Assembly: GCA_950097015.1 (NCBI GenBank)
Contig: CATNEN010000030.1
Location: 2,093,001 to 2,157,000, forward strand
DNA length: 64,000 bases
From: Macrostomum hystrix
Taxonomy: Eukaryota > Platyhelminthes > Macrostomidae
Reading direction: 5' to 3'
Position 1 is the first letter of the stretch. Each line of letters opens with the position of its first letter. Below are positions 44,423 to 56,346 of the stretch, piece after piece. The position numbers were made by a program, and so were the translations under genes. The notes under the pieces were generated by a model. That model did no database searches and was not told where the DNA came from. It saw only the letters and a program-made list of their open reading frames with translations.

Positions 44423-47400
44423 ATGTCCGGCCGGTCGTCCGCAGCCTCCCAAGGTAGCAGCCGATTTTATCAGAGTCCACGCGATAAAAAGCTACTATGC
44501 GTCTCGCTAGTTAGCGGCGAGAATGTCTTCTTGTCATACGACAAGCGGACCACCATTGGAGATATATTTGACAAGGTTTGCGAGCAGAAGGACATTCGCG
44601 ACTCCACAATGTTTGGCATAGCGGTGCGTATGCACTCATTCTATTTATTCCTGCGGCACGAGACTCGCGTGGATCGTGTCAAGTTTAAAGAGATGCGCAA
44701 GAAAAATAGCGCCTACAATGGCCACGGCGGCAGCGTCAATAACAGCCCAACTACAGTTAATAATAATAATGATCGCAGAAGCAGTAACGGTGGAGAACGC
44801 GCCCAAGTTGACGCTAACGAAACAGGCGGAGGCAACTATGAGCAGTACACAAACAATCGAGTGTATTTTCGAGTGAAATTCTACGTCAGAACCAACGCCC
44901 TGCCTGAGAAGGCCGCCAAAATGTACTATTATTTGCAGATACGCGAGAATGTACTGCGTTACAACCTGTTGCTAAACGAGTCAACCATATTTCAATTGAT
45001 TGCGTTCTCGCTGCAGGCCGACTATGGCAGTTATAAGCCGGATCTGGGCACGCCAAAGGAACCCTACTTCAATGTGCAGAAGTACTGCCCGCTCTGGGTA
45101 AGGATACCTATGGATTTTTGTGGTTGAGTTGGTTAGTAGGTCTCACCCTCCGTCTCCCAGTCCCACCCTACATTTATCAGTCTTACCCTACGTCTCCTAG
45201 TCTTACCCTGCGTCTCCCAGTCTCACCCTCCATCTCCCAGTCTCACCCTCCATCCCCCAGTCTCACCCTCCGTCTCCCAGTCTCACCCTCCGTCTCCCAG
45301 TCTCACCCTCCGTCTCCTTGTCTCACCCTCCGTCTCCTTGTCTCACCCTCCGTCTCCCAGTCTCACCCTCCGTCTCCCAGTCTCACCCTCCGTCTCCTTG
45401 TCACACCCTCCGTCTCCCAGTCTCAGCCTCCGTCTCCTTGTCACACCCTCCGTCTCCCAGTCTCACCCCCGTCTCCCAGTCTCACCCTCCATCCCCCAGT
45501 CTCACCCTCCGTCTCCCAGTCTCACCCTCCGTCTCCCAGTCTCACCCTCCCTCTCCTTGTCTCACCCTCCGTCTCCCAGTCTCACCCTCCGTCTCCTTGT
45601 CACACCCTCCGTCTCCCAGTCTCAGCCTCCGTCTCCTTGTCACACCCTCCGTCTCCCAGTCTCACCCCCGTCTCCCAGTCTCACCCTCCGTCCCTAGTCT
45701 CACCCTCCGTCCCTAGTCTCACCCTCCGTCCCTAGTCTCACCCTCCGTCCCTAGTCTCACCCTCCGTCCCTAGTCTCACCCTCCGTCCCTAGGTCTCACC
45801 CTCCGTCCCTAGTCTCACCCTCCGTCCCTAGTCTCACCCTCCGTCCCTAGTCTCACCCTCCGTCCCTAGTCTCACCCTCCGTCCCTAGTCTCACCCTCCG
45901 TCCCTAGTCTCACCCTCCGTCCCTAGTCTCACCCTCCTTCCCTAGTCTCACCCTCCGTCCCTAGTCTCACCCTCCGTCCCTAGTCTCACCCTCCGTCCCT
46001 AGTCTCACCCTCCGTCCCTAGTCTCACCCTCCGTCCCTAGTCTCGCCCTCCGTCCCTAGTCTCACCCTCCGTCCCTAGCCTCACCCTCCGTCTCTAGTCT
46101 CACCCTCCGTCCCTAGTCTCACCCTCCGTCCCTAGTCTCACCCTCCGTCCCTAGTCTCACCCTCCGTCCCTAGTCTCACCCTCCGTCCCTAGTCTCGCCC
46201 TCCGTCCCTAGTCTCACCCTCCGTCCCTAGCCTCACCCTCCGTCTCTAGTCTCACCCTCCGTCCCTAGTCTCACCCTCCGTCCCTAGTCTCACCCTCCGT
46301 CCCTAGTCTCGCCCTCCGTCCCTAGTCTCACCCTCCGTCCCTAGTCTCACCCTCCGTCCCTAGTCTCAACCTCCATCCATAGTCTCACCCTCCGTCCCTA
46401 GTCTCACCCTCCGTCCCTAGTCTCACCCTCCATCCCTAGTCTCGCCATCCGTCCCTAGTCTCGCCCTCCGTCTCCCAGTCTCATTTGAACTCAACTCAAC
46501 TTATTTGAACTCAACTGCGTCACCTTTGGCCTCTCAATCTGTAGCTGATTGAGCGCTACGGAGCCGATTGGCTTCTGCAGCACCTGCCAACGCAGCACGC
46601 CTCCCTGGAGCTGATGACGCAATCCGAAGCGGTTTTCCGCTACATTCGCCTGGCCTCCGAGGTGCAAAACATTGCCCATAATCAGCACATTCTAAAGGTG
46701 ACAGAGAAGGGACCGGCTAGCAATCACGGCACCCTGTTCCTGGGCATCGGACCCGTGGGAATTTCTCTGTATGAGCCGCGCAATCTCATCCACGTCTTCA
46801 TGGTGCACGCCTCCACGCTGCCCTGGGCCGATATTGTGCGCTTGAGATGCCAGGTAAGCCCAGCTAGAAGGTACTCACGGGTTGATGAAGGTGCTCACGG
46901 GTTGATGAAGGTGCTCACGGGTTGATGAAGGTGCTCACGGGTTGATGAAGGTACTCACGGGTTGATGAAGGCACTCACGGGTTGATGAAGGTACTCACGG
47001 GTTGATGAAGGTGCTCACGGGTTGATGAAGGTACTCACGGGTTGATGAAGGTACTCACGGGTTGATGAAGGCACTCACGGGTTGATGAAGGTACTCACGG
47101 GTTGATGAAGGTACTCACGGGTTGATGAACGTACTCACGGGTTGATGAAGGTACTCACGGGTTGATGAAGGCACTCACGGGTTGATGAAGGTACTCACGG
47201 GTTGATGAAGGTACTCACGGGTTGATGAACGTACTCACGGGTTGATGAAGGTACTCACGGGTTGATGAAGGTGCTCACGGGTTGATGAAGGCACTCACAG
47301 GTTAATTAGGGTACTCACTGTAGGTTAGTTAGGGTACTCACGGGTTAATGAAGACACTCACGGGTTAATGAAGACACTCACGGGTTAATGAAGACACTCA

Positions 47401-48503
47401 CGGGTTAATGAAGACACTCACGGGTTAATGAAGACACTCACGGGTTAATGAAGACACTCACGGGTTAATGAAGACACTCACGGGTTAATGAATACACTCA
47501 CGGGTTAATAAAGGCACTCACAAGTTTTCAAAAATACGCTTGTACTCTTGACAGCAATTCTTTGAATAATTTTATAATCCCATTTCTCCATCTCTAGCGC
47601 AAGCGCCTAGAAATCCTACCGAAAGGTGGCCGGCCCCTTCTAATGGGCTTTGGCAGCACAATGCAAGCCGATTACACATTGTGGCTATGTAAGGAGCTGC
47701 ACAAATACCAGCTATTGTCGCAGATGTACGCCAGCAGTACTAGGCGCGCTGTGGAAGCCGACGAAATGACGTCACACCAGGAGATGCTGGTGGTGCCTGG
47801 CAGGCGGGTGTCTCAGTTGCCTGCTGCTCAGACTGCGGGAATCCCTGGAGCAGGCGCTTCTGCCGTCTCAGCCCCCAACTCAACTGATGCGGCTGCGTAT
47901 GGCGGCTTCCAATCTGATCCTTATTATCAGAAGCAACAGCAGCAGCAGCAAAGCCAAGACGATGTAGGTTTTGGCTACGGCTACGGCTACGATTATAGCT
48001 ACGGCTACACTGGCACTGGCGGTGGTTATCCTGAGGAGTACAGCGCTGACACTGCGGACTTTTCAGCTGTGCAAAATCTTCAGCAGCAGCATCAGTCAGT
48101 GCTGACAGATCGGTCATCTGTCCAGCATCATCAATCGATCAGCGCCTCTCTACCTCTGCTGCCAGAAGTTGTCGCCTTGAAGGATCGACTCAGGCTAGGC
48201 GGCAATGGCGAGCTGCTCAATCTCAGCCTGCCATTGCTCACCGGCTTACTGAGCTCACAGGAGGCTGGCGGCTCAGTATTAGCTGCCTCGTCTGGCGCTA
48301 ACTATGCCGGGGTCGCGTCCTCCAAGGGCACCGTCCAAAGGCATCATTCGTCTTTGGAGTCAACGGCGATTCTTGGCAGCGGCGGAGGCATCAGCGGAGC
48401 TGGCGCAACAGGAGGTCGGCTGCAGTTGATGCATTCGCGAAAGCAGGCCTATGTTAACCTGGGCGCCACAGTTGACGATCTCAGCCTGCTGTCAAGCGCT
48501 TGA
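44423..48503 (+). CDS. FERM-domain protein of the FRMD1/FRMD6 (Willin) type, three exons
   Basis: Exons 44423-45097, 46545-46853 and 47598-48503 (675, 309, 906 nt, all phase 0) give 629 residues. F1: KLLCVSLVSGENVFLSYDKR and FDKVCEQKDIRDSTMFGIAV. F2: VYFRVKFYVRTNALPEKAAK, YYYLQIRENVLRYNLLLNES and FSLQADYGSYKPD. F3: LGIGPVGISLYEPRNLIHVF, PWADIVRL, then RKRLEILPKGGRPLLMGFGS. The F2 wording is closest to FRMD1/6, which act upstream in Hippo signalling at cell junctions; that role is inferred. An Asn/Ser/Gly-rich insert of about 50 residues separates F1 and F2. The C-terminal ~230 residues are low complexity with a GYGYGYDYSYGY stretch. An acceptor at 44391 lies 32 nt before the ATG, meaning a 5' UTR intron or trans-splice site. 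Both introns are filled with minisatellites. Confidence 0.88.
45137..46488. repeat. 19/20-bp minisatellite filling FERM intron 1
   Basis: Two consecutive sub-arrays within the intron 45098-46544. The first is a 20-bp unit (TCTCACCCTCCGTCTCCCAG and a TTG variant, to about 45680). The second is a 19-bp unit (TCTCACCCTCCGTCCCTAG) with one-base changes. Starts about 40 nt after the donor and ends about 57 nt before the acceptor. Confidence 0.97.
46868..47525. repeat. 20-bp minisatellite filling FERM intron 2
   Basis: Inside intron 46854-47597. The unit TACTCACGGGTTGATGAAGG is replaced near 47330 by a related sub-family with ACTCACGGGTTAATGAAGAC. It starts about 15 nt after the donor. Confidence 0.97.
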
Positions 48504-48665
48504 ACATCTTGCGCGGAGCCCAATCTTATGGGGAACTCGTGTTTTATCTTCAAAGTTTTATGCTTGTTGTGCAAAGCGATTCCTAAACAGATTATTTGAT
48601 TTTATATTTGAAATTTCCTTGCTGAGTTATGGCCCATGTCAGAGATAACATTTGTTCACATTTTA

Positions 48666-49304
48666 TCTGTCTGATGTGAGATGTGAGATTTTATTCTGTC
48701 AGGTGTGAGATCTTAGTCTGTCAGGTGTGAGATCTTAGTCTGTCAGATATTAGGTCTTAGTCTGTCAGGTGTGAGATCTTAGCCTGTCAGGTGTGAGATC
48801 TTAGTCTGTCAGGTGTGAGATCTTAGTCTGTCAGGTGTGAGATCTTAGTCTGTCAGGTGTGAGATCTTAGTCTGTCAGATATTAGATCTTAGTCTGTCAG
48901 GTGTGAGATCTTAGTCTGTCAGGTGTGAGATCTTAGTCTGTCAGATATGAGATCTTAGTCTGTCAGGTGTGAGATCTTAGTCTGTCAGATATTAGATCTT
49001 AGTCTGTGAGGTGTGAGATCATAGTCTGTCAGGTGTGAGATCTTAGTCTGTCAGATATTAGATCTTAGTCTGTCAGGTGTGAGATCTTAGTCTGTCAGAT
49101 ATGAGATCTTAGTCTGTCAGGTGTGAGATCTTAGTCTGTCAGGTGTGAGATCTTAGTCTGTCAGGTGTGAGATCTTATTCTGTCAGGTGTGAGATCTTAG
49201 TCTGTCAGGTGTGAGATCTTAGTCTGTCAGGTGTGAGATCTTATTCTGTCAGTTGTGAGATCTTAGTCTGTCAGACATGAGATCTTAGTCTGTCAGATCC
49301 GTCT
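48666..49304. repeat. 22-bp minisatellite downstream of the FERM gene
   Basis: About 29 copies of a 22-bp unit TCTGTCAGGTGTGAGATCTTAG-type (given as CTGTCAGGTGTGAGATCT plus TTAG), with ATATTAG and ATATGAG variants. Begins about 160 nt after the FERM stop codon, so it may lie in the 3' UTR. The unit is alignable with the array at 59273. Confidence 0.97.
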
Positions 49305-50330
49305 TTTAAATAGAGATATTTTTTGTGATTATCAATTGTGGGACTTAACAAGCGATGTGGTTTGAGTAGGTCCTAATGATTGAGAATATGTTGGATTGAT
49401 CAGCTAACTATAGTTAAGCACTAGAGCTTTAATTAATTATTTATAAGTGTTGAATACTTAGGTAAGCATTCCTCTTAATTCAGTTCCTTACTGCTGTTAG
49501 ATCTCTATTTAGCGATAGGTTTCAAAATGTTTCTAGACGAAGCAAACAATGAGCCTTAATTTTATTCTACTCATAAGCGCGGTTTCAGAAGTTCATTTTT
49601 ATCATCCTTTGCATTGGAACATTTTTAAAATTAATTTCTTTATAATGTTTAGATTTTTTTTATAAACTTCAAGCTAAGTCTGTGAAATATGTATATCACA
49701 TTTTATAGGAAATGAAATTTATTCCCGCGAAATTCAGTGCCAATGCAAATGCAAAGCGATGCGCAGTCATTCCTTCTGATTTGCCTATACTTGCTCTGTG
49801 TGTCTTGTTCATTATGACTGCGAAGTGTTTTGTGAAGATTTGTTTTTAATAAAGTAATCAGCATTCACGGAAATATCCCACCTGTCTACTCATCAATTAT
49901 GAAACTTTCGTACGGTATTTTCTTTAAATAAAATTTTCCTCTGTGTTAATCGGCTGTGACTTCAAAAGCGGTTTTTTCTTTTTTTTATAACAGGCCCTGT
50001 GTGCCGCTATTGATCAATAAGTAGTATGTACTCATAAGATAAAAATATTATTTGCGACACACTTTTGACCAGTTCATTCCAGTTTTAGTAGCTCGTGGTC
50101 CTTTGCCATTCCAAGTGTCTGCTTATTTTATATTACCTTTTTTCATCTGCATTTCATCTATTGAAATTAATTTCACTTTAGTTGGTTTTACTGATTTTGG
50201 TCGAGTTTGTTCAATCATGTGTTGTTTTAGCTGTTCATAGTTGTTTGTTTCCTTTTATTGCTCAGTGATCATATCAACCCAGAAGTGTTCACTTCCTCAC
50301 ATTCAGGTACTGATTGATTATTTACCCACC
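49305..50330. other. No gene seen
   Basis: AT-rich. AATAAA-type signals near 49849 could serve the FERM transcript. Confidence 0.5.
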
Positions 50331-51900
50331 TGTTCTCAGCTCCAGCCCCTGATACTCAATCTGTTCTCAGCTCCAGCCCCTGATACTCCACCTGTTCTCA
50401 GCTCCAGCCCCTGATACTCCATCTGTTCTCAGCTCCAGCCCCTGATACTCGACCTGTTCTCAGCTCCAGCCCCTGATACTCCACCTGTTCTCAGCTCCAG
50501 CCCCTGATACTCAATTTGTTCTCAGCACCAGCCCCTGATACTCCACCTGTTCTCAGCTCCAGTCCCTGATACTCAATCTGTTCTCAGCTCCAGCCCCTGA
50601 TACTCCACCTGTTCTCAGCTCCAGCCCCTGATACTCCACCTGTTCTCAGCTCCAGCCCTTGATACTCCACCTGTTCTCAGCTCCAGCCCTTGATACTCCA
50701 TCTGTTCTCAGCTCCAGCCCCTGATACTCCACCTGTTCTCAGCTCCAGTCCCTGATACTCATATTGTTCTCAGCTCCAGCCCCTGATACTCCACCTGTTC
50801 TCAGCTCCAGCCCCTGATACTCCACCTGTTCTCAGCTCCAGCCCCTGATACTCCACCTGTTCTCAGCTCCAGCCCTTGATACTCCACCTGTTCTCAGCTC
50901 CAGCCCCTGATACTCCACCTGTTCTCAGCTCCAGCCCTGATACTCCACCTGTTCTCAGCTCCAGCCCCTGATACTCCACCTGTTCTCAGCTCCAGCCATT
51001 GATGCTCCACCTGTTCTCAGCTCCAGTCCCTGATACTCAATCTGTTCTCAGCTCCAGCCATTGATACTCAATCTTTTTTCAGCTCCAGCCCCTGATACTC
51101 AATCTGTTCTCAGCTCCAGCCACTGATACTCAATCTGTTCTCAGCTCCAGCCCCTGATACTCAATCTGTTCTCAGCTCCAGCCCCTGATACTCCACCTGT
51201 TCTCAGCTCCAGCACCTGATACTCAATCTGTTCTCAGCTCCAGCCCCTGATACTCAATCTGTTCTCAGCTCCAGCCCCTGATACTCAATCTGTTCTCAGC
51301 TCCAGCCCCTGATACTCCACCTGTTCTCAGCTCCAGCCCCTGATACTCAATCTGTCCTCAGCTCCAGCCATTGATACTCCACCTGTTCTCAGCTCCAGCC
51401 CCTGATACTCCACCTGTTCTCAGCTCCAGCACCTGATACTCAATCTGTTCTCAGCTCCAGCCATTGATGCTCCACCTGTTCTCAGCTCCAGTCCCTGATA
51501 CTCAATCTGTTCTCAGCTCCAGCCATTGATACTCAATCTTTTCTCAGCTCCAGCCCCTGATACTTAATCTGTTCTCAGCTCCAGCCACTGATACTCAATC
51601 TGTTCTCAGCTCCAGCCCCTGATACTCAATCTGTTCTCAGCTCCAGCCCCTGATACTCAATCTGTTCTCAGCTCCAGCCATTGATACTCAATCTTTTCTC
51701 AGCTCCAGCCCCTGATACTCAATCTGTTCTCAGCTCCAGCCCCTGATACTCAATCTGTTCTCAGCTCCAGCCCCTGATACTCCACCTGTTCTCAGCTCCA
51801 GCCCCTGATACTCAATCTGTCCTCAGCTCCAGCCATTGATACTCCACCTGTTCTCAGCTCCAGCCCCTGATACTCCACCTGTTCTCAGCTCCAGCACCTG
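50331..51900. repeat. 31-bp minisatellite, about 50 copies
   Basis: Unit made of CTGTTCTCAGCTCCAGCCCC followed by TGATACTCCAC or TGATACTCAAT. Variants at CCCC/CCAT/CACC recur in blocks: the 51,000-51,400 and 51,470-51,900 stretches repeat the same order of variants, indicating a recent segmental duplication inside the array. Confidence 0.97.
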
Positions 51901-52722
51901 AAATATATTTAAGAATATGCAGATAATCAGTTTTAATAGGCTGCCTAACTGCAACTTAAAGTTAAGTTTTTTGTTCTCTTTGTGGATTAACTATTGATTT
52001 AATTAATTCCTATTGATCTTCTGAGCAGTTTTTTCTGTACTCTGTGTTCATTCAATGTTACTACTCGTATTGTGCTGTCCAGTATTGCCTATCATGTCTA
52101 TTAGTTCATGTGGATATGCATATCAATTCAGAACCTTTAATTAGTACAGCGCAGCACTGACCTCTCAATTTCTGTATAGAGAAAGTGCTTTGATTTTCCT
52201 ATTTTTCTGTAATTCAGTTGTACTATTTTTTAAATACGAGTTCGGAAGTTCTGTGTTTTTGTATTGGAAAGTAACATTTTCTGCGTATAACTCGTAAATT
52301 AACTACTTGAACACGTAATTCATACCTATCTATCTATTTATCTATGTAGTTTTCAGTGAATTCACCGATTCAAAACTGGGTAGACGGGAGCTTTCTAATA
52401 GACTAATCCTATTATTTTTTAATTCTGTTAGTTGCAGCTATGTACTAGTTAGTCCAGCGCCTGACAGCCCAGCCCCATTGCATCGATATGAATTGCTTTT
52501 CGTCACTGCCCGCTCACTGATTGTTTATATAGTGTCCGTTAACATATGGACTGAATTTCCGTAAATATATATCATTTGCCAGACACTAGAGCTCTGCCAA
52601 TGCAGTATAACATAATGTGAACTTCAATTAGTTTTTTTATGTTTACATTTTTATAGCGCTGTAGTTGCAAAATATTATAGTTTAAGATATTTCATTACTT
52701 TGAATATTTACTCCAGTAAATT
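51901..52722. other. No gene seen
   Basis: AT-rich spacer with a short TCTA run near 52330. Confidence 0.55.
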
Positions 52723-52796
52723 TACTCCACTCCCTGAGATTCACTCTCCAATGTTTGAGAACCGCCCTCCATTGTCTAAGAGTCGCTCTCCACTCC
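52723..52796. repeat. Diverged short array of the 20-bp unit also found in the CHP1 intron
   Basis: About three units of the form CTCTCCACTGTCTGAGA-ATCG with many substitutions. The same unit forms the array at 56462-56727. Confidence 0.7.
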
Positions 52797-52799
52797 TAG

Positions 52800-52987
52800 A
52801 CACACTAGAAATGAGACACAGGAGAGACGAGACCGAGGAGAGATGAGACACAGGAGAGATAAGACAGGGGAAAGATAAGACAGGGGAAAGATAAAACAGT
52901 GTATTGTAGGTGTCGGAAGGAGCAACGGGCCGGATTTGGGAGTTTCGAGGGCCGCATCTGGCCCGCGGGCCGGAGTTTGCCGACCCC
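52800..52987 (-). mobile_element. hAT-type nonautonomous element end
   Basis: The minus strand starts CAGGGGTCGGCAAACTCCG, then GGCCCGCGGGCCAGATGCGG. This is a terminus typical of many animal hAT elements. It is followed by tandem TCTCTCCTGTGTCTCATC motifs. The other terminus was not found. A second, degenerate copy is at 18741. Confidence 0.7.
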
Positions 52988-53121
52988 TGTCCTAGATCCT
53001 CAAATTAGTGCACGGTTATCTTCCTAGATCCTCAAATTAGTTCACAGATACACATAGAATCTTCAGTTAAGCGCATTGTTAGTATCTACTCAGTGTGAGC
53101 ACACTCACGCGTGTAAATTTC

Positions 53122-55771
53122 ATGTTTCAGGTGGGTCAGCAGCAGCAGCAGCAGCAGCTTGGCCCTGGCGCAGCCGTATTGTGCGCCGGCCTGGCCGTGG
53201 TAGAGACCCTCGCCTACAGCGGCTTCTTCGTCAACCTGCCTAGCTGGCAGGCGCTGATGCAGCGCGAAGGCTTCTTCGGCTGCAACGCCACGGCCGCCGA
53301 GGGCTTGGAAAAGTCAGCCTGCCCGGCGGAGAGCAAAGCCAGATTCGCCCTGGTCCATTCCATCGGCGTCGGCGTGCAAATGCTCGGCTGCTTCGTTGCC
53401 GGCCTCCTGCTTGACCGGCTGGGCCGCCTGCCCTGCCGTCTGGTTGGCGCCGTCGGCTCCCTCGCCTGCTGCCTCTGCTTCGGCCTTGGCCAACCTTCGC
53501 CCACTGGTGCCGCTCTTTACGCCGGCGCCATCCTCTGGGGCTTGTCTAGCGCCGTCTCCATGGTAACCTGCCTATCAATCGGCGGCCTGCTGCACAGCGG
53601 CGCCAGCCTGCTGGTGTGCGCAGTGTCCGGCGCCTTCGACTCCAGCGCCCTGGTGCCAACTCTGGTGCTCAATCTCTGCCTGGCCGCCGGCGGACCAATT
53701 GAATCCGCGCGCTACCGAGCCATCGCCTTTGTCAGCCTTGGCGTCCTGGTGACCGCTATCAGCCTCTGCCTGACTGTCCTGCTGGCCAGGCTGGCGCCTC
53801 AGCCGTCTGGCAGCTCCGGCTCGACTGGAGCCACATCGCCGTCTCAGCCGGCATTATCGGATGTACTGTGCAGTCGTTTGTACTTAAGCCACCTGGCCTG
53901 GGCGATGGCCTCCCTGCTTGTGTTCCTGCTTTGCCTGTCGCATGCGCCTCTGCTGGCGGCCCAGGCTGCCGCGGGCGCGCCTGGAGAAGCTTATAAGTGA
54001 GAATGCTATTCTGGTTTCTGATAAGAGCCAAGCACTTGATTCTTTGATGAGCCGACAAGCCCCTAAATGTTTGATAGGCCGCAAATCTATAGATTGTTTG
54101 ATAGTCCGCCAATCTATAGATTTTTTGATAGGCCGCCAATCTATTGATTGTTTGATAGGCCGCCAATCTATTGATTGTTTGATAGGCCGCCAATCTATTG
54201 ATTGTTTGATAAGCCGCCAATCTATAGATTGTTTGATAGGCCGCCAATCTATAAATTGCTTGATAGACAGCCATTCCCATAAATTTTTGATAAGCAGCCA
54301 ATCTATAGGTTGTTTGAAAAGCCGTCAATCTATAGATTGTTTGGTTTGATAAGCCGCCAATCTATAGATTGTTTGATAAGCCACCAATCTATAGATTGTT
54401 TGATAGGCCGCTAATCTATAGATTGTTTGATAGGCCGCCAATCTATAGATTGTTTGATAGGCCGCCAATCTATTGATTGTTTGATAAGCCACCAATCTAT
54501 AGATTGTTTGATAGGCCGGCAATCTATAGATTGTTTAATAGGCCGCCAGTTCCTAGATTGATAAGCCGCCAATTCCTAGATTGATAAGCCGTCAGTTCCT
54601 AGATTGATAAGCCGCCAGTTCCTAGATTGATAAGCCGCCAATTCCTAAATTTATAAGCCGCCAGTTCCTAGATTGATAAGCCGCCAATTCCTAGATTGAT
54701 AAGCCGCCAATTCCTAGATTGATAAGCCGCCAATTCCTAGATTGATAAGCCGCCAATTCCTACATTTATAAGCCGCCAATTCCTAAATTTATAAGCCGCC
54801 AATTCCTAAATTTATAAGCCGCCAATTCCTAAATTTATAAGCCGCCAATTCCTAAATTTATAAGCCGCCAATTCCTAAATTTATAAGCCGCCAATTCCTA
54901 GATTGATAAGCCGCCAGTTCCTAGATTGATAAGCCGCCAGTTCCTAGATTGATAAGCCGCCAATTCCTAGATTGATAAGCCGCCAATTCCTACATTGATA
55001 AGCCGCAAATTCCTAGATTGATAAGCCGCCAATTCCTAGATTGATAAGCCGCCAATTCCTAGATTGATAAGCCGTTAATTCCTACATTGATAAGCCGCAA
55101 ATTCCTCGATTGATAAGCCGCCAATTCCTAACTTAATTTAGGTGCTATTTTCTTAGTTTTTTATGATGGCTGCCGATTCGTAGATTGTTTAATAAGCTGA
55201 CAATCTGCCAGCTCTCAATAAGCCATTAAAACCCATTTTCCGTCGCAGGCAGCTCAGCCTGCTAGGCGCCCTGATGTTCGCCGGCCTGCCAGCCGCTTTC
55301 GCTGTCGCCCTCGCCCTGCGCACAGCTCACCGATTCGGACCGGGGCCGGCGCCCCGCTTCCTGGCCTGGCCTCTGCTAGTCCAGTGCTGCCTCGGCTGCT
55401 CCGTCTGCTGCCTCGGCCTGGCCTCGCCGCCGCTGCCGCCAGCGCCCCAGTTTGTCCTGCTAGTCGCGTACAGGTCCCTGCTGTTCGCCCTGCTGCCCTG
55501 CCTGCTGCTGACCGCTTTTCCGGCCAGCCACTTCGGCCAGCTGTACGGCCTGGCCAGCCTGTGCGGCGCCAGTGTTGCCTGGCTGCAATACCCCCTGGTG
55601 CGCCTGTCGCTCAGTCTGGCGGATCCGCGGCCCGTCTACGCCATCGGTGCCGGACTGGCCGCTGCGGCCGCTGCACACCCGTGCCAGCTGCTGACCTGCC
55701 CGACTGCGGCTCCTCCGGCCGCCGCTGCCAGCGCAGCCGAAGCTGCAGCTCAGGAGGCTGAGGAAGCCTGA
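53122..55771 (+). CDS. SLC43-family (LAT3/LAT4-like) transporter, two exons
   Basis: Major-facilitator protein of the SLC43 group, whose members carry large neutral amino acids or purines across the plasma membrane; the substrate here is unknown. Exons 53122-53996 and 55249-55771 join in phase (875 + 523 nt) to 465 residues, against about 490-560 in the family. About twelve hydrophobic segments are visible. Family landmarks are SGFFVNLPSWQALMQREGFF after the first helix, the MFS-type GLLLDRLGRLPCRLVG loop, VSGAFDSSALVPTLV, and in exon 2 YRSLLFALLPCLLLTAFPASHFGQLYGLASL. ATTTCATGTTTCAG precedes the exon, so 53131 may be an acceptor with an upstream start instead of ATG 53122. The N-terminus has seven CAG-type glutamines, and the C-terminus ends in an Ala/Glu-rich tail. 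Codons are very GC-rich. Confidence 0.85.
54050..55125. repeat. 27-bp then 23-bp minisatellites in the SLC43-like intron
   Basis: Within intron 53997-55248. From 54050 to about 54540 the unit is 27 bp (GATAGGCCGCCAATCTATAG plus ATTGTTT). From about 54541 to 55125 it is 23 bp (GATAAGCCGCCAATTCCTAG plus ATT). Both contain GATAxGCCGCCAAT, so one family gave rise to the other by shortening. The first sub-array contains the palindrome AATCTATAGATT. Confidence 0.96.
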
Positions 55772-56346
55772 TACCGACTCATTTATCCACTTTAGGTGTA
55801 GGTTTATACTACTCGAACTTTGCATTAGTAGTGAGATAAGCAACTTGCTTCCTAGTCAGTTTTTTAATTACATTTTTACTGCTGAGTCTGCTGCTTTTTG
55901 CTAGTATTTTACCGTATATTTCGTACACTTTGTGTATTACAATCGCTCTTCTAGTCTGCAAGGTTCTTCAATTTTACTGATCTCGTTCTATTCAGCATAA
56001 TCAGTTTTTATTGTGGTTATATTTCGCTCACAAACTCAATTCCTTTTTCTACGACTAAATGTATTGTCAAAAGAGCTCTTTTATAAAGTTGAGTATCTTG
56101 GCTTTTTGCCACGAACTTTTGTATGTTTTGACGTTTATTTAGCCTTTTGAAATTTGTTTTTGAGTTAATATAAGGCAGTTTGTAGCCCAGTACTCGTAAT
56201 TATAGAGTTCTCATGCACTTCTTAAAATAGCTATTTAAATGGTGTTCATTTTTCAGCTTGTTCTGAACGACCTGTGTACTGTAAGGCGGCAAAAAGATTT
56301 TGCTTTCGAAAAACAACAACAAGACAACAGACGCATTCATTCATCG
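55772..56346. other. No gene seen
   Basis: AT-rich; contains the 3' end of the SLC43-like gene and the promoter/5' UTR of the CHP1-like gene. Confidence 0.5.

Noticed and set aside
45118-45735. Ser/Pro-rich protein open in all three frames
   Set aside because: It lies in the intron of the FERM gene and is open only because the unit lacks stops.
53759-54349. Repeat proteins on both strands
   Set aside because: They are translations of the 27-bp intronic minisatellite running into the SLC43 exon on the wrong strand.
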